Shown here piece after piece: positions 53,699 to 64,000 of a stretch of 64,000 bases of DNA. The notes below the pieces were generated by a model. That model saw nothing but the letters and a program-made list of their open reading frames with translations, was not told the DNA's origin and did no database searches. Position numbers and translations under genes: made by a program. Every line of letters starts with the position of its first letter. Within the stretch, counting starts at the first letter, position 1. The stretch is from Fulvia fulva (lineage: Eukaryota; Ascomycota; Dothideomycetes; Mycosphaerellales; Mycosphaerellaceae), in the NCBI RefSeq assembly GCF_020509005.1, contig NC_063012.1, forward strand, positions 682,001 to 746,000. The letters are read 5' to 3'.

Positions 53699-54810
53699 AT
53701 ATTTTATAATAAGCCTAACTTATAGCTTATTACAAATCCTAAGAATAGGTAGATATTAATATAATAGTAACTCTAACTATAGCTCGGAGTACTATCAGGA
53801 TTATAAGGCTAACGAGTTACTAGTATCTATTTCTAAACTATCCTAGACTAATAAAAGCTTTTAATACTATAGCGTAATAGAGTCCTAAGTCGCTAAATCG
53901 AGAGGCAAGTATAAATAAGAAGTAGAGTAGTACTTTAATCAATTATTCTATTAACGTATTATTTAAGTCCTAGACTATATAATACGGGTCTTCTAATAAG
54001 ACTAATAGTCGAGACGAGAGGAAAAGCCCTCCGGCTAGAAACCCTCTTAAAAGTAAAGAAAGAGTTCGTTCTTTACGATATTACTAAGGCCTTCTCGCTC
54101 TACGAGTCCCGGCGTATAACTCGTACTCCTTTTACGCCGTATTATATCCTAGTTATCGAGTTATCGTATCGTAGTTTACGTTACCTTTTACCCTAGGAAG
54201 TAAAAATTACGCCTATATTTCCTAGTCTACTCTACTACGCCGGGTAGCCCCGTTGTATATAAATTATAACCGAGCGAAATCCTAGAATGCCCGTCCCCTC
54301 TATCTCTTCTTCGGCGTTGCTAGTATAAGTCGTAGCTTCCTATATTATATAGCTCTAGTAAGAGAGATAAACGAGAGAGAACCGACCTCTCTCGAATCTT
54401 TCTCTACCTAGGCCCTAGAGTACCTCTCTTAGTTCTAGCCTCGTAGTTCACGCGGTTTACTTCCGTAAAAGCCTTTCTTAGTTCTAGCCTTGCCGTTAAC
54501 GTAGTTTAAACTATAAAAGACGCCGTCGTTATTCGAGTAAAAAAGATCGCCTCTTTCTTACTCTTACTTTCTCGTAGTTCCGGAGCTCTTAATATAGATT
54601 TCGTACATACCTCGTTTATATCTTTATATTCTCGGGGTTATCGTCGCGTCGTCATAGGTCGTAGGAGTAGGTGTCGCTGTAATTACTTCGTCGTATATAG
54701 AAGTACGAATCCGAGAGAGAGTAGGAGAAGAGGATCGACGACCCTTCTAGCCCTACGGTTCGAGAGACTTAGTTTCCCTTCGTAAGAAGGTACTTACGTC
54801 GTCCGCCGCG
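53699..54810. other. RIPed DNA, unassigned
   Basis: 1.1 kb with strong CpA/TpG depletion and stops in every frame. I could not match it to an element family in this window. RIP ends at about 54.81 kb. Confidence 0.5.
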
Positions 54811-55868
54811 TGAAGGCGCTCTCGAAAGGACGACAGAGCAGTACTTTCTATAGCTCTAATGTAGTGCCAGCCGTTTGGTTATCCGCGGCGAGCAGGTTTA
54901 GGGAATTGGTGACAGCCGTTATAGCAGCTGCGAGCCCCAGTAGGAGGAAGCGAGGTCTTCGGTCATCGTGCGTTGCAAGTCCGGCATCGTGATCCAGATC
55001 ATGCACGCCTTTCGTTGCTTCCGTCGGCGACCCTCCAAGTGTGCGTGGCGATGGAGCTGACTGAATTGTAGCTTTCTCATCAATAGCGCAGAAGATAAGT
55101 GCTATTGTGGAAAGTATTCATTCGTGTGCAACAGACCACACGGCAAGGCAACCCGTCGCGGATCCGTTCCATTGCACAAGACCGTGCAGGAGAAGCTTTG
55201 TAGCGAGTGGCTCGACAATACTATACAGTATGGGTAGAAGCTGCCAGTAGCTCGGCAGGTAGAATGCTCTGTTGCTTGTGAAGACCCATTGGTTGAAGAA
55301 GGCAAGCTAACTAGCGAGCACCCAAATGCTGGCTCCTTTACTTAGGTAGGAGCGTGTCATGGCTGAAGGCAAGAATTACGGTGCTAGTGTACATCTGATA
55401 GGACTGATAGTGAAGGTTCAAGTGTTGATTGAATGTAGTGTTGCGTTAGGACAGCGGACTGATGGATTGGTCTATGCGATCAATAGTTGAATCGCAACGC
55501 GCGTCCAGCACTCCAGAGCCTAACAAGGCGGACCGGTATATTCGTGTAGGACGTCGTATACGATCACGCTTCTCACCAATTCCGCGGCGCATCGTCGGAA
55601 CGGTATAGCTGCTAAGCCCCTATTCTTTTCGGAAGTTTGATGCACAGCACTTGCGATTCTGAACAAGTCCAGTGTGTGGCGAGAACGTAATGCTGTCGGC
55701 CGAGCCAAGCGTTAACACGAACAGGAGGAATGATGGCATAGCGAACACCTGCGGAGAGAATGTGGTATGGAGGCGACTTTCTATCGTGTCAAGGTGACGG
55801 CAAATGTGCGTCGAACACCCCGTCTCTCGCCTCGAAACCTCGTTGTCCACCAAACGTAACCCTCAGCA
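54811..55868. other. unmutated intergenic DNA, no confident gene
   Basis: Normal CpA/TpG content. Short ORFs (54810-54992, 55102-55305, 55520-55853) overlap on opposite strands and show no domain, signal peptide or intron structure I can support. Confidence 0.5.
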
Positions 55869-56155
55869 ATGAGTTTCAGATCCGTCTCCATCGCCATCTT
55901 GATGACCGCCCCACACGCCGTCACCGCAGTCCAATACGAAGCATACTCAGGCAACACATGCAACTGGGAAGCATTGGGTGGCGGCACGCTGAAGAAGAAT
56001 CAATGCGTGGACATAGCGCAGGACGAGGAAGCGTCATCCTTCACCGTGTCAACTTCTGCTTCAATGACGATTGCAGCAACGAGACTGGACAGACCGTCAG
56101 TGAGGAATGCTACCTTGCGGGCGGTGACATCAAGTCGCTCAAGCTGGCGGGATGA
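55869..56155 (+). pseudogene. small secreted Cys protein gene, frame broken
   Basis: The ATG at 55869 opens a frame with a plausible signal peptide (MSFRSVSIAILMTAPHAVTA) and then a mature region with two Cys (YEAYSGNTCNW; KKNQCVDI). From about 56045 the protein-like sequence moves to another frame (FCFNDDCSNETGQ; SEECYLAGGDIKSLKLAG) ending at TGA 56153-56155. The switch falls on CACCGTGTCAAC, where GT is tandemly doubled, so a 2-bp duplication would explain it; a missed exon structure is the alternative. Continuing in the first frame instead gives 124 residues to 56243 with a Cys-poor, arbitrary tail. The intended product would be about 94 residues with five Cys: the general build of a fungal small secreted protein, of unknown role. 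Confidence 0.5.
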
Positions 56156-56493
56156 TGATTGTGGTCGGGGTATAGTCGTCGGGCGATGCGCTCTCTTTTG
56201 GCGAGCCGTGGAGGCCAGCATGTTCTCACAGGAGGTATGCTGACGTCTGCCAGTATGGCGCAACTTATGCCGTGTCATCGACAGAGATGGGAGCACTCCT
56301 GATGCTGGCAACGATTGGAGCATGACGCTCTATCAGACGGGATTGGTCTTCTGCATGCTCCGCGTGTAGCTAGCTGTTGTATGGACCCCGCCTCTGACAT
56401 TATCTCCATAGTACTAATCTGCGCTCTGTCAACCAAAGGCTGATCCACTGTGGCTTGATAGCATCACCGATCTCCCAGGACCTGGAGCGACTC

Positions 56494-57162
56494 TCATCCC
56501 GAGGACTTGGTCCCATTGCCATCGATACCCCAGTACTTTATCAACTCGTTCTCGACCTTTTCGAGAGTCTTCTCGCGAGCCTTCTTATCATCGCCAAGCT
56601 TATCCGCCCCATCCGCAAGCACAGCAACGCAACCGCAGAGCCCAAAGAAATAAAACGGAGCCATCACCCAAAGGAGCACCATACCACCGAAGTGTGTAAG
56701 GACGAATGAAAAAAGTGCCTCGAACGCAACGAGCGTGCCGGCAATGCCGAGGCGAGCTGGCCACTTCATAGGCGGCGACTTCTTGAAATTTTCTTGCGCA
56801 GCCACGACCTTGACTTCTCGATAAAGAATCCACGCGGTGGCGGATCCAAAGATATCGCGGTAGATACAAGGAGTGAACTTGCGCAAGTCACGGCCGGAGC
56901 CTATGGTCCACTTGGACGCAATGTTCTGTGCGTCGTGGACATCGAGTTCATGGTTGATGGTGAGGACTTCTGTGATGTAGCGGCGGACTTCGGGTGCAGA
57001 CGCTTCTTCAGCTGGCAGAGCGATGCTGTCTGTGGCAGGGTCAGAGGCTGCTACCTCTGTTTCTGGCTTGTTGAGAAGTGTAGAAGTGTCCGAAGAGCTG
57101 TCGTCAGCTTCGGCACGCGAGCCGATGTTCTTCTCGAGGTCGCCCATATCCTGGAGTGTCAT
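56494..57162 (-). CDS. hypothetical protein with two membrane segments
   Basis: 222 residues from the first ATG (57162); a second in-frame ATG five codons in is an alternative. The N-terminal 60 residues are acidic and Ser/Glu-rich. The middle has a conserved-looking block (ASKWTIGSGRDLRKFTPCIY; RDIFGSATAWILYREV, about 82-117). Two hydrophobic helices follow at about 137-157 and 161-184 with a very short loop, then a Lys/Glu-rich, probably coiled tail (DDKKAREKTLEKVENELIKY). The pattern (W-x-G-x-G-R/K-x-L then a FG...LY block before a TM hairpin) recalls small lineage-specific membrane proteins of Dothideomycetes, from memory only. No function is proposed. No intron needed. Confidence 0.68.
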   Translation of the reverse strand: MTLQDMGDLEKNIGSRAEADDSSSDTSTLLNKPETEVAASDPATDSIALPAEEASAPEVRRYITEVLTINHELDVHDAQNIASKWTIGSGRDLRKFTPCIYRDIFGSATAWILYREVKVVAAQENFKKSPPMKWPARLGIAGTLVAFEALFSFVLTHFGGMVLLWVMAPFYFFGLCGCVAVLADGADKLGDDKKAREKTLEKVENELIKYWGIDGNGTKSSG

Positions 57163-57450
57163 CGCAGTGCTGTTTCCAAGAGCAAACCCTTCGTGTTGAA
57201 TGTCGGATTATGTATCAGACTGCTTTGTGTGGTTTATTGTGACTTCAAGGAAGGAGAGCAAGTGCTGGTGTTGGCCAAGGTGACATGCACTGCCCACAAT
57301 CCTTCGACGCTAAGGCAAGCTCGATCCGTGGCATCGGATAAGACGGGGAACTGTGCCACATACCGGTGAGACACTTGCAAGACCGTCCGCGCCTCATCCT
57401 GGTGTTCGGAACCCCCGTCTATCGCTCGTGTTCTTCTGCCATCCTCTCGT

Positions 57451-57741
57451 TACAGTCCTGGGCATAGTTTTTACAACCCCTGTATTTACGCTAACCCCTT
57501 CCGGCTATCCATGTCCATCTCAGAAGGTGTTGCTACCTTCAATCTCACTATCAAGAATGGGCCAAGCTCACACCTGAGGACATACAACGAATATGCGAGA
57601 GTATGCGAGAACGCTGCGAGGCAGTAATAGCCAACAATGGAGGACACACCAGGTGGTGAGCTACGCCAAGCAGTGGATACATCCTTCCTAATGAGGAAAG
57701 GTGGAAGAACAGGGGTTGTAAAATCTATGCCCAGGACTGTA
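57451..57741. mobile_element. Tc1/mariner-type MITE, 33-bp TIRs, TA target
   Basis: 57451-57483 and 57709-57741 are inverted repeats with one mismatch: TACAGTCCTGGGCATAG at the left end and CTATGCCCAGGACTGTA at the right. Both arms include TA followed by CAGT inward, the usual terminus and TA target duplication of Tc1/mariner elements. About 290 bp in total with no transposase, so it is a non-autonomous element. It is not RIPed. Confidence 0.8.
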
Positions 57742-58440
57742 TACGGACTCAGTTCCCCCTTTGTCTTCAAGAGGCGAGACGCTGAAACCGATCGGTCTCC
57801 CATGACATTCACTGCCTTCTCATTACCCGGTATGGATCGTCCGGCAGCCAGGCGAAGTCTCTTCGCACCACTGGGGACTTGGAACGCAACAAGATGCAGC
57901 TCGGCATCCAGGCCAATTGACCGCGGCCGAAAGAACCTTGCTGAGTCATCATCATGTCGGACGGCCGCAATGTCCAACGAGACTGTGCATCTAGTACCGC
58001 TAATGTCGGACATACAGGCGCCGGCGACTGCTCATAACGATCAATACACCAGATCATTGCCCCAAGCATTCTGTTGACACCCAAAGGGACATGATAAGTA
58101 AGTGCCGATCAATCAGCACTCCCAACCATCACGAACGCCGCTAGCATCCCTGCATTCAGCATTGGCAAGGTGTCACGCTCACTTCGATGCTCATGGCTGT
58201 GACGTTCTTATCCGAACACACCGCCGGCTTGGCGCTCAGCTTTGTTTTTAGAGTTTTCTCAGGTAGCTTTTCTGTATCTCAGATTCACACTCGCTAAGGT
58301 TCTTACATCTAGTAGCTTCCCTTCCTTTCAGCCTTTCTATTAGGTTGAATCAGCCTATAAGTAAATCTCCTAAGCTATAAGTCTCTAACTTACGCCTCAG
58401 TCGGACCTTAGTACTAAAGCTAAGCGAGGTAACCTTACTA
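57742..58440. other. intergenic and RIP border, no confident gene
   Basis: Two overlapping ORFs on opposite strands (57486-58013 minus, 57637-58077 plus) run through or into the MITE and have no recognisable features. From about 58250 composition drifts, and from about 58430 CpA/TpG become rare. Confidence 0.5.
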
Positions 58441-61170
58441 ACCTTATCTTAGCTTCTACGAACGGGGCGGGCTACTCAAACCTTTAGTATAGAGGACACT
58501 AACTAATACCCTAATTAAGGCGGTAATTACCTACCGGATTAGTAAGGTTTCGCTACTTATCTAGTCGGAGAGGGCCTAGCCTATAGTCGCGCCCTAGGTA
58601 ATAACTACGCGGCTTAGCCTACTAGCCTAAACGATACCTTTAGGGCTACTTAGGCTATACCCCTAGCTACTCGGTCGTACCGCCGCCCTAACCGCGATAG
58701 CGACGCGGAGATAGATAGGGCGGACTACCTAGACGAAGATAACTTTGGCCTATATAACGAGCTAGCTAGTAGAGGCAAGGCGCCTAGGATAGGGGATCCC
58801 CCTATTCTAAAGTCTAACGCTTAGAACGACGAGTACCTTAACTAGATACCGTCTATTAGAGCCTAGATTAGCCTAAATAAGAAATAGATTATTAAAAGAC
58901 GCCTTACCGACCTAGAGAAACTAGAGCTTGTTAGTAGCTTCGTCGGTAACGACTTTAACTAGTTATAGTTTAAAGCTATCGAAGAAACGCGCCTAAAGCC
59001 CCCTTATCTTAGGTACGGCGATTTCGACGACATAATTACGTAGATCTCTAACTTTATAGTCGACCTAGACTATTAGGAGTAGATCTAGCGTAATTAGGAG
59101 ACAACCCGTTAAACTAGGAGTATTATAACCTTTATTAGGTCGCTTAGGCTAACTAGGAGCCGTATAACTCCTCTACTAGATAACTTTACCTACCTACGTA
59201 AGTTTCGAGCCGGCCTAAAGCCCGATATACTAGCTAAACTAGACAATCGTAACTTCCGAGCGACTAATACGAATATCCGCGTCTACTTCTAGTAGGCTAT
59301 TATAGCCGACTAGCGACTCTATCTTAGCCGCGGAAGAGACTAGAAGCTAGCCGTAATGATATTAGCCGTCGAGAAGTTTATAGACGGAGACACTAAAGCC
59401 TTTATAGCTCTCCGGAGCGACTTAGGTAGCTCGGCGCGCGGTAGAGGACGCGGTAGAGGCCGCGGCGGACGTAGACGTAGGCAAGGCAATCGTAGAGGCC
59501 CCTCCGGGCCCTTAGACAAATACTATAACTATAGTAAGACAGGCCACTTCGCGCGCGACTACTCTAAGCTAAAAAAAATAGAGCCTAAGACGTCTTAATC
59601 GAGGTAGACGTACTTAGGATTATTAGACGCCTCTATACCCCTACCTAGAGAATCCTACTAGGATAGGACGACCCTAGCTACTAAGGGTAAGGCTTAGTAG
59701 ATATAAGTAGAAGAGGATAGAGTATTATCTTTATCTAAAGAACCCGAGTCGGAGACTAAAGAGGAGGTCGACTATACGATAGAGAGGCTAATAGTGATAG
59801 GCGGAGGGCTCTTTACTATTAATACCCGCCTAGGACTCAATTAGGTTCGGGCTAAGGTTACTCTAGACTACGTAGCCTCTAAAGTATACCTCTTAGCCCG
59901 AAAATCGAAGTAACTCCCTCGATCGCTTTTTAGGGACTTACTACTAGTAAGGATCGTCCTCCTAAACGGTAAGGAGATCATTTCTACTTAGGGTGTCCTT
60001 CTACTATATTAGATTAGTACCTAGTAGGACATAGTCCCCGCTAGAGTTATCGATATAGAAGGATTTGACCTTATCCTAGGCCTTAAGTAGTTCTAGGAAG
60101 TCAACCCTAACGTAAACTAGTAGTCTAGCTCTACTAGACTACGGGACCGGCGTAGCCGGTACTATACGATTAGGTCGTACTCTAAGGTGTTCGACCTAAA
60201 GTACGACGAAGGCGAGCTAGAAATATTCAACTCTATATATTTAGTAGACTTTACTATACGATATAAAGGACCCTAGCTCTTCTACTCGCTTAGTCGACTC
60301 CCCGACGATACCCTAGTTAATATCGACTTCGAGGAATACGGCTTAGATAAGATATACGAACGCCTTATAGCTATAGTAGGGGACCTAGACAATAAGTCTT
60401 AGGTACCGTAGGTAGGTAACCGGGTCTTCTAGACGTTAGTTAATCTCTTCCTAGAGATCTAGAGAGCTTAGCTCCCGGCTAGACTCCTACGGAAGAGAGC
60501 TTTCGACTATACTATCCCTACTAGTAACGCTCGACCTATTAACTAGCCCGTATACCGTCTAAACCCTAGTTAACTTCGAGAATAGGCTCGCTAGATCTAG
60601 ATACTCCTTAATCGCGGACTAATTAAGGTCTTGTCCTTACCCTAGGGATCCCTAGTCTTCTTTGTCCCTAAGCTAGACGGCTAGTAGCGTATATATATTA
60701 ACTATCGCGCCCTTAACGCCGTAACTACTAAAAACGGCTTCCCCCTCCTACGTATCTAGGAATGCCTAGACACGGTCGCGAAGGCTAAATACTTTAGTAA
60801 ACTAGACCTAGTCTTAGGGTACTAGTAGCTACTAATCGACTTAGCTGATACGTATAAGACTACGTTTAATACTAGGGATAGGAAGCACGAGTTCCTTATT
60901 ATACCCTTTAGGCTAACAAACGCCCTAGCCTCGTTTTAGTCTATAATAAACGAGATCCTAAGAGATCTACTTTAGAAGAAGGTCGTTATATACCTCGACG
61001 ATATCCTAGTCTTCTTAGACTCTAAGGAATAGTACGAGAAAGACCTAATAGAGGTCTTCGACCGCCTAAAGAAAGCTAAACTATTCTACTCCCCTAAGAA
61101 GTACGACATTAGAGTTAAGTTAGTTACCTTCTACGGGTATTAGATCGAGAAGAATTTAATTAGGCTACTA
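58441..61170 (+). mobile_element. Gypsy relic (third family), RIPed
   Basis: Translation through stops gives Gag with a degraded knuckle (YYNYSKTGHFARDYSKLKK near 59520-59580, Cys changed to Tyr), an Arg/Gly-rich stretch before it (ARGRGRGRGRGGRRRR), a protease-like region (GLNQVRAKVTLDYVASKVYL near 59840), and RT (LIKVLSLPQGSLVFFVPKLD; YRALNAVTTKNGFPLLRIQE; KYFSKLDLVLGYQQLLI; VVIYLDDILVFLDSKE near 60985). It stops in the RT thumb near 61170. The only ORF of length is 59356-59598, the knuckle fragment. Confidence 0.82.
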
Positions 61171-61258
61171 TATTAAATAGGTACGAGTTACGTAGTAGTA
61201 GAAGACGGCGGATCACACGAAAGACGAAGAAGGACCTAATAGGATAGCGTATATCTAT
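61171..61258 (-). repeat. Copia LTR fragment
   Basis: About 88 bp matching 43159-43246 (AAATAGGTACGAGTTACG; GACGAAGAAGGACCTAATAG). This copy keeps CGGATCACACG where the other has RIPed TAGGTTATACG. It is joined on the left to Gypsy and on the right to a LINE tail. Confidence 0.7.
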
Positions 61259-64000
61259 ATAGATAGATAGATTTGTCATTCCCCTATTCTAGGACCCTAT
61301 CCGGCCTATATAGGTATATATCTATTGTTATATACAAAGGGAAACCCGAATAGGTGAAAACCCTTCCCGCCCCCGACTACTCCTTATCTAGTTTAGCTTT
61401 CCCTCTAAATGTACGTAGTCTATATCACTACCCCGTTAGCCCCCGCTCCTAGCCGGTCTCGTCGCGCTACGTCGTGTCCTCTCTTCCTATACTACTCCTA
61501 CTAGGCGGTACTATTCTAGCTAGCCCTTCTCTAGTATCTAGTTCGTAATACGCCGTAGGTCCTTAGCGTTATTAAGAAGTGCCCTAATCGTCCGGTTCCT
61601 CGCCTTTACTATCTACTCCCCCCTTCCTAGCGACTACCTCGGATAGACGAGGAGTACGTACCGTACGTTCTAGGAGCGATAGCCGTAGGGGCAGCTAGTA
61701 TTCGTGTATCCTAGAGCCTTCCTCTATAATAGGTACCCCTAGAGGCTGATGTGTTCGCTTTGTAGTTAGGTTACTATACTACTCTATACCCTCGTAAGGC
61801 GGTAGTAGATAAGCTTTAGGGGGCACTTAACCGCGGATTTTATAGCTAACTATTCCTTAGGTTGTCCCGCTAGCTAAGGGCGTCTACTTTACCCTACACC
61901 CTAGTTGTTCTACCTCTCTTTCTATAGTTACTCTATAAACGATTTCTTACCCTCTTATTATAGTACTAGCTATTCGTCCCTTACCCGGTCGTTCGGCTCG
62001 TTTCCGGATTACATACCCTTATACGCTAGTACTTATTCGCGGGCCCTTATAACTATACTAGCGATAACCTTCTATACTAGGTACTATACCGACTTACCTA
62101 AGTAGGAGGTGCGTAGTCCCTAGATATATAGGTCGATCTACGGTATAGCGGTCTCGTACTTAAGTATCCTTATTAGTATCGACTTATATACCCCGGTAAC
62201 CTTCCTTAGGCATTAGTTTTAGATCTTCGCTAGCGGCGCGACGAGTCCCTTCGATAGGTAGGCCGTCTTACCTAAGGACTATACTTAGCTACTATAGGTA
62301 AGGACTAGCCGTATAATAGCCGTATATAGAAGTCGTAACTACCGGAAGTCCGCCCCCTATATAGACGTAGTAAGCCTCTAGTATAATACTATATTCTGTT
62401 TAGCTTTCCGTATTATTACCTATACGTACTTCCTCTACCGTAGCGCCGGGTCTACCTATAGTCCGAGGATCCTAAGCTAATTTACCGGGTTAGTCGTATA
62501 CCTCTATATCTAGATAGAAGCTTATATATTATAGAACCGTGGCCGGCGCATAAAGTGTATTAGATTGTACTTTTCTAGGGTAAACCGAGCCCCGTGCCTC
62601 CTAGCCTAGTCCTCGTAGATCTTGTACTTCTCTTCTAGTAGCCTATAGTTCTCCTTAGTCGAGGAAGACTACGCTAGGATGTTTATATCGTCTACGAAGC
62701 CGCTCGTAGCGGTGTTCTAGGATTCTAGGGCTAGGAGTAGCGTCGCTATAAAGAAGAGGAACAGAATAGGTACTAGCGTTAAGCCTTACGGGATTCTAGT
62801 ATAGACTACTTGAAATAGGCTTCTATACTAGCCGACTAGGATCGACGTACTACGGTTTTAGAGGTAGGACCGTACGAAGTTAATAAGCTACTTAGGGAGT
62901 CCTTTCGACCTTAGGATATAGAGTAGCCGCGGGTATAATACGTAGTCGAAGGCTCCCGATATGTCTAGACTAAGTAAGGATACTACCTTGTCCCTATTCT
63001 TATACTAGATAGCCTTTACCTAAGAGGTAATAAGTTCTATCGCGGATAGCGTCGATCGTTATAGACGCGTACCTATCTAGGTGTCCGGGAGTAGGGAGTA
63101 TTCCTCTACCGCCTCGGAGAGTCTCGTTATAACTAGCTTCTTAAGCGCCTCCCTAAGAGTATTAAGGAGCGCAATTAGGCGGTACGACTTTACCTACGTA
63201 TAGTCTTCCTTTTACGGCTTACGTAGGACTACTATCGTTAATTATTTAAATACTATCGGGTAGTATCCGGTCTATAGGCAGGCGTTAAAGTTCGCTATAA
63301 CTACTAGGGCTAGTTAATCTCTATACTTCTTAAGTAGCTCGTTTAGGATCCTATCCGGCCCCGGGGCTTTCTTCGCCGGTAACTTCCTAAGTATAGCGGT
63401 AACTTCTCCCTCGGACACCTCCTATTAGACCGCGATACTAGGGGCTAGGGGAGTAGAGCTATTTATATCGCTTAGATTAGCCTCGACTAGGAGCGGGAAG
63501 AACTTACTAGCTAGTAGACGCGCCTTAGCCTCGGGGTCGCTAACCGGGCTACTAGGCGATTATAGCGCTAGGATAGAGAAGGAGGGGCCCTATATAGAGT
63601 CCTATCGGGCCTTTTTCGCTAGCTTCTATATCCTCGCTAGCTTACCGGCGATTTCTTCTACTATAGCTCTCTAGCCGACTGCTTTCTCCCTCCGTATTAT
63701 AGCTTTCTTCTATTAGTATACCTCCCTATATACGTTCTAGGCATCCTCGCTATAGCTACTCGTCTCTACCCGGCGGGCTCTCCTTACTTCTCTTACTACC
63801 GTAGTATACTTTAGCGTCTAGTATAGTTTAGACTATATCGTTAGTTAGGTAAGCGGAACGTAAAGTAAGGTCGCTTTTCTTATTTCGTCTATTAATACTT
63901 AGACTACCTCGTCTATCTCGTCTTTACTATTATATTACTACTACGCGATCTAGACTAGCCTCTTAGAGTTATCGAGGTACGCCTAGATATTAGCCTAGTA
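61259..64000 (-). mobile_element. Tad-like LINE relic, 3' tail to RT, RIPed
   Basis: The minus-strand element begins at its 3' tail (GATAGATAGATTTGTCATTC, 61259-61280). 61280-62600 is the inverted homologue of 7019-8370. From about 62610 it matches 16090-17500 in the same orientation, with RT (FVDDINILA-type block near 62680). It runs off the window end. No ORF survives; the 66-codon open frame at 61905-62105 is chance. Confidence 0.82.

Noticed and set aside
55869..56243. Continuous 124-codon ORF as the real product of the secreted protein gene
   Set aside because: After about 56045 it becomes Arg/Ser-rich and arbitrary, whereas the other frame continues a Cys-containing, ordered sequence to a stop.
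57486..58077. 175-codon minus ORF and 146-codon plus ORF overlapping each other
   Set aside because: Both overlap the MITE; no domain, signal peptide or intron. Kept as unannotated sequence.
1..64000. Biosynthetic cluster, defence system, CRISPR array or tRNA/rRNA genes
   Set aside because: No enzymes typical of secondary metabolism, no regular spaced repeats and no RNA gene recognised by eye; a tRNAscan or Rfam search would be needed to exclude small RNA genes.

Overview
The window looks like a filamentous ascomycete nuclear genome (Pezizomycotina; Dothideomycetes is my guess only). Reasons: short GT..CTGAC..AG introns, a DIS3 exosome nuclease gene of fungal type, Tad-like LINEs, Ty3/Gypsy chromoviruses, Ty1/Copia elements, Fot1/pogo DNA transposons, and above all the signature of repeat-induced point mutation (RIP). 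Most of the window has almost no CpA or TpG, a large excess of TpA (TAG/TAA stops everywhere) and normal CpG.

Layout. 1-33.66 kb is a nest of mutated transposons: a Gypsy relic (to 7018) carrying a deleted pogo element, a LINE 3' end, a lightly mutated Copia (8.4-14.7 kb), a Gypsy 5' end, a minus-strand LINE split by a solo LTR, and plus-strand LINE sequence that received first a younger LINE (16-bp target duplication) and then a full-length chromovirus (5-bp target duplication), both now mutated. 33.66-42.2 kb is an unmutated gene island: a hypothetical acidic/Cys-cluster protein, DIS3/RRP44 (minus), a divergently transcribed conserved fungal gene (plus) with a probable first intron, and an F-box-like protein (minus). 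42.2-44.26 kb returns to mutated pogo and Copia fragments.

44.26-50.47 kb is a coding-intact chromovirus (gag with zinc knuckle; protease, RT, RNase H, integrase, chromodomain) with no RIP, although a full-length copy and a solo LTR of the same family in this window are fully mutated. Its LTRs differ by a 77-bp deletion and about ten substitutions, and it has no target duplication, so it looks like a recombinant. 50.47-54.8 kb holds a LINE ORF1 fragment, a lightly mutated Copia 3' half and unassigned mutated DNA. 54.8-58.4 kb is a second, gene-poor unmutated island with a frame-broken small secreted protein gene, a two-TM membrane protein gene and a Tc1/mariner-type MITE. 58.4-64 kb is mutated again: another Gypsy, a Copia LTR fragment, and a minus-strand Tad-like LINE running off the end.

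The genes do not form a pathway or cluster. The most informative content is the record of transposon layering and genome defence: matched intact and mutated copies allow a direct reading of the mutation rule, and different nested elements stopped at different degrees of mutation.
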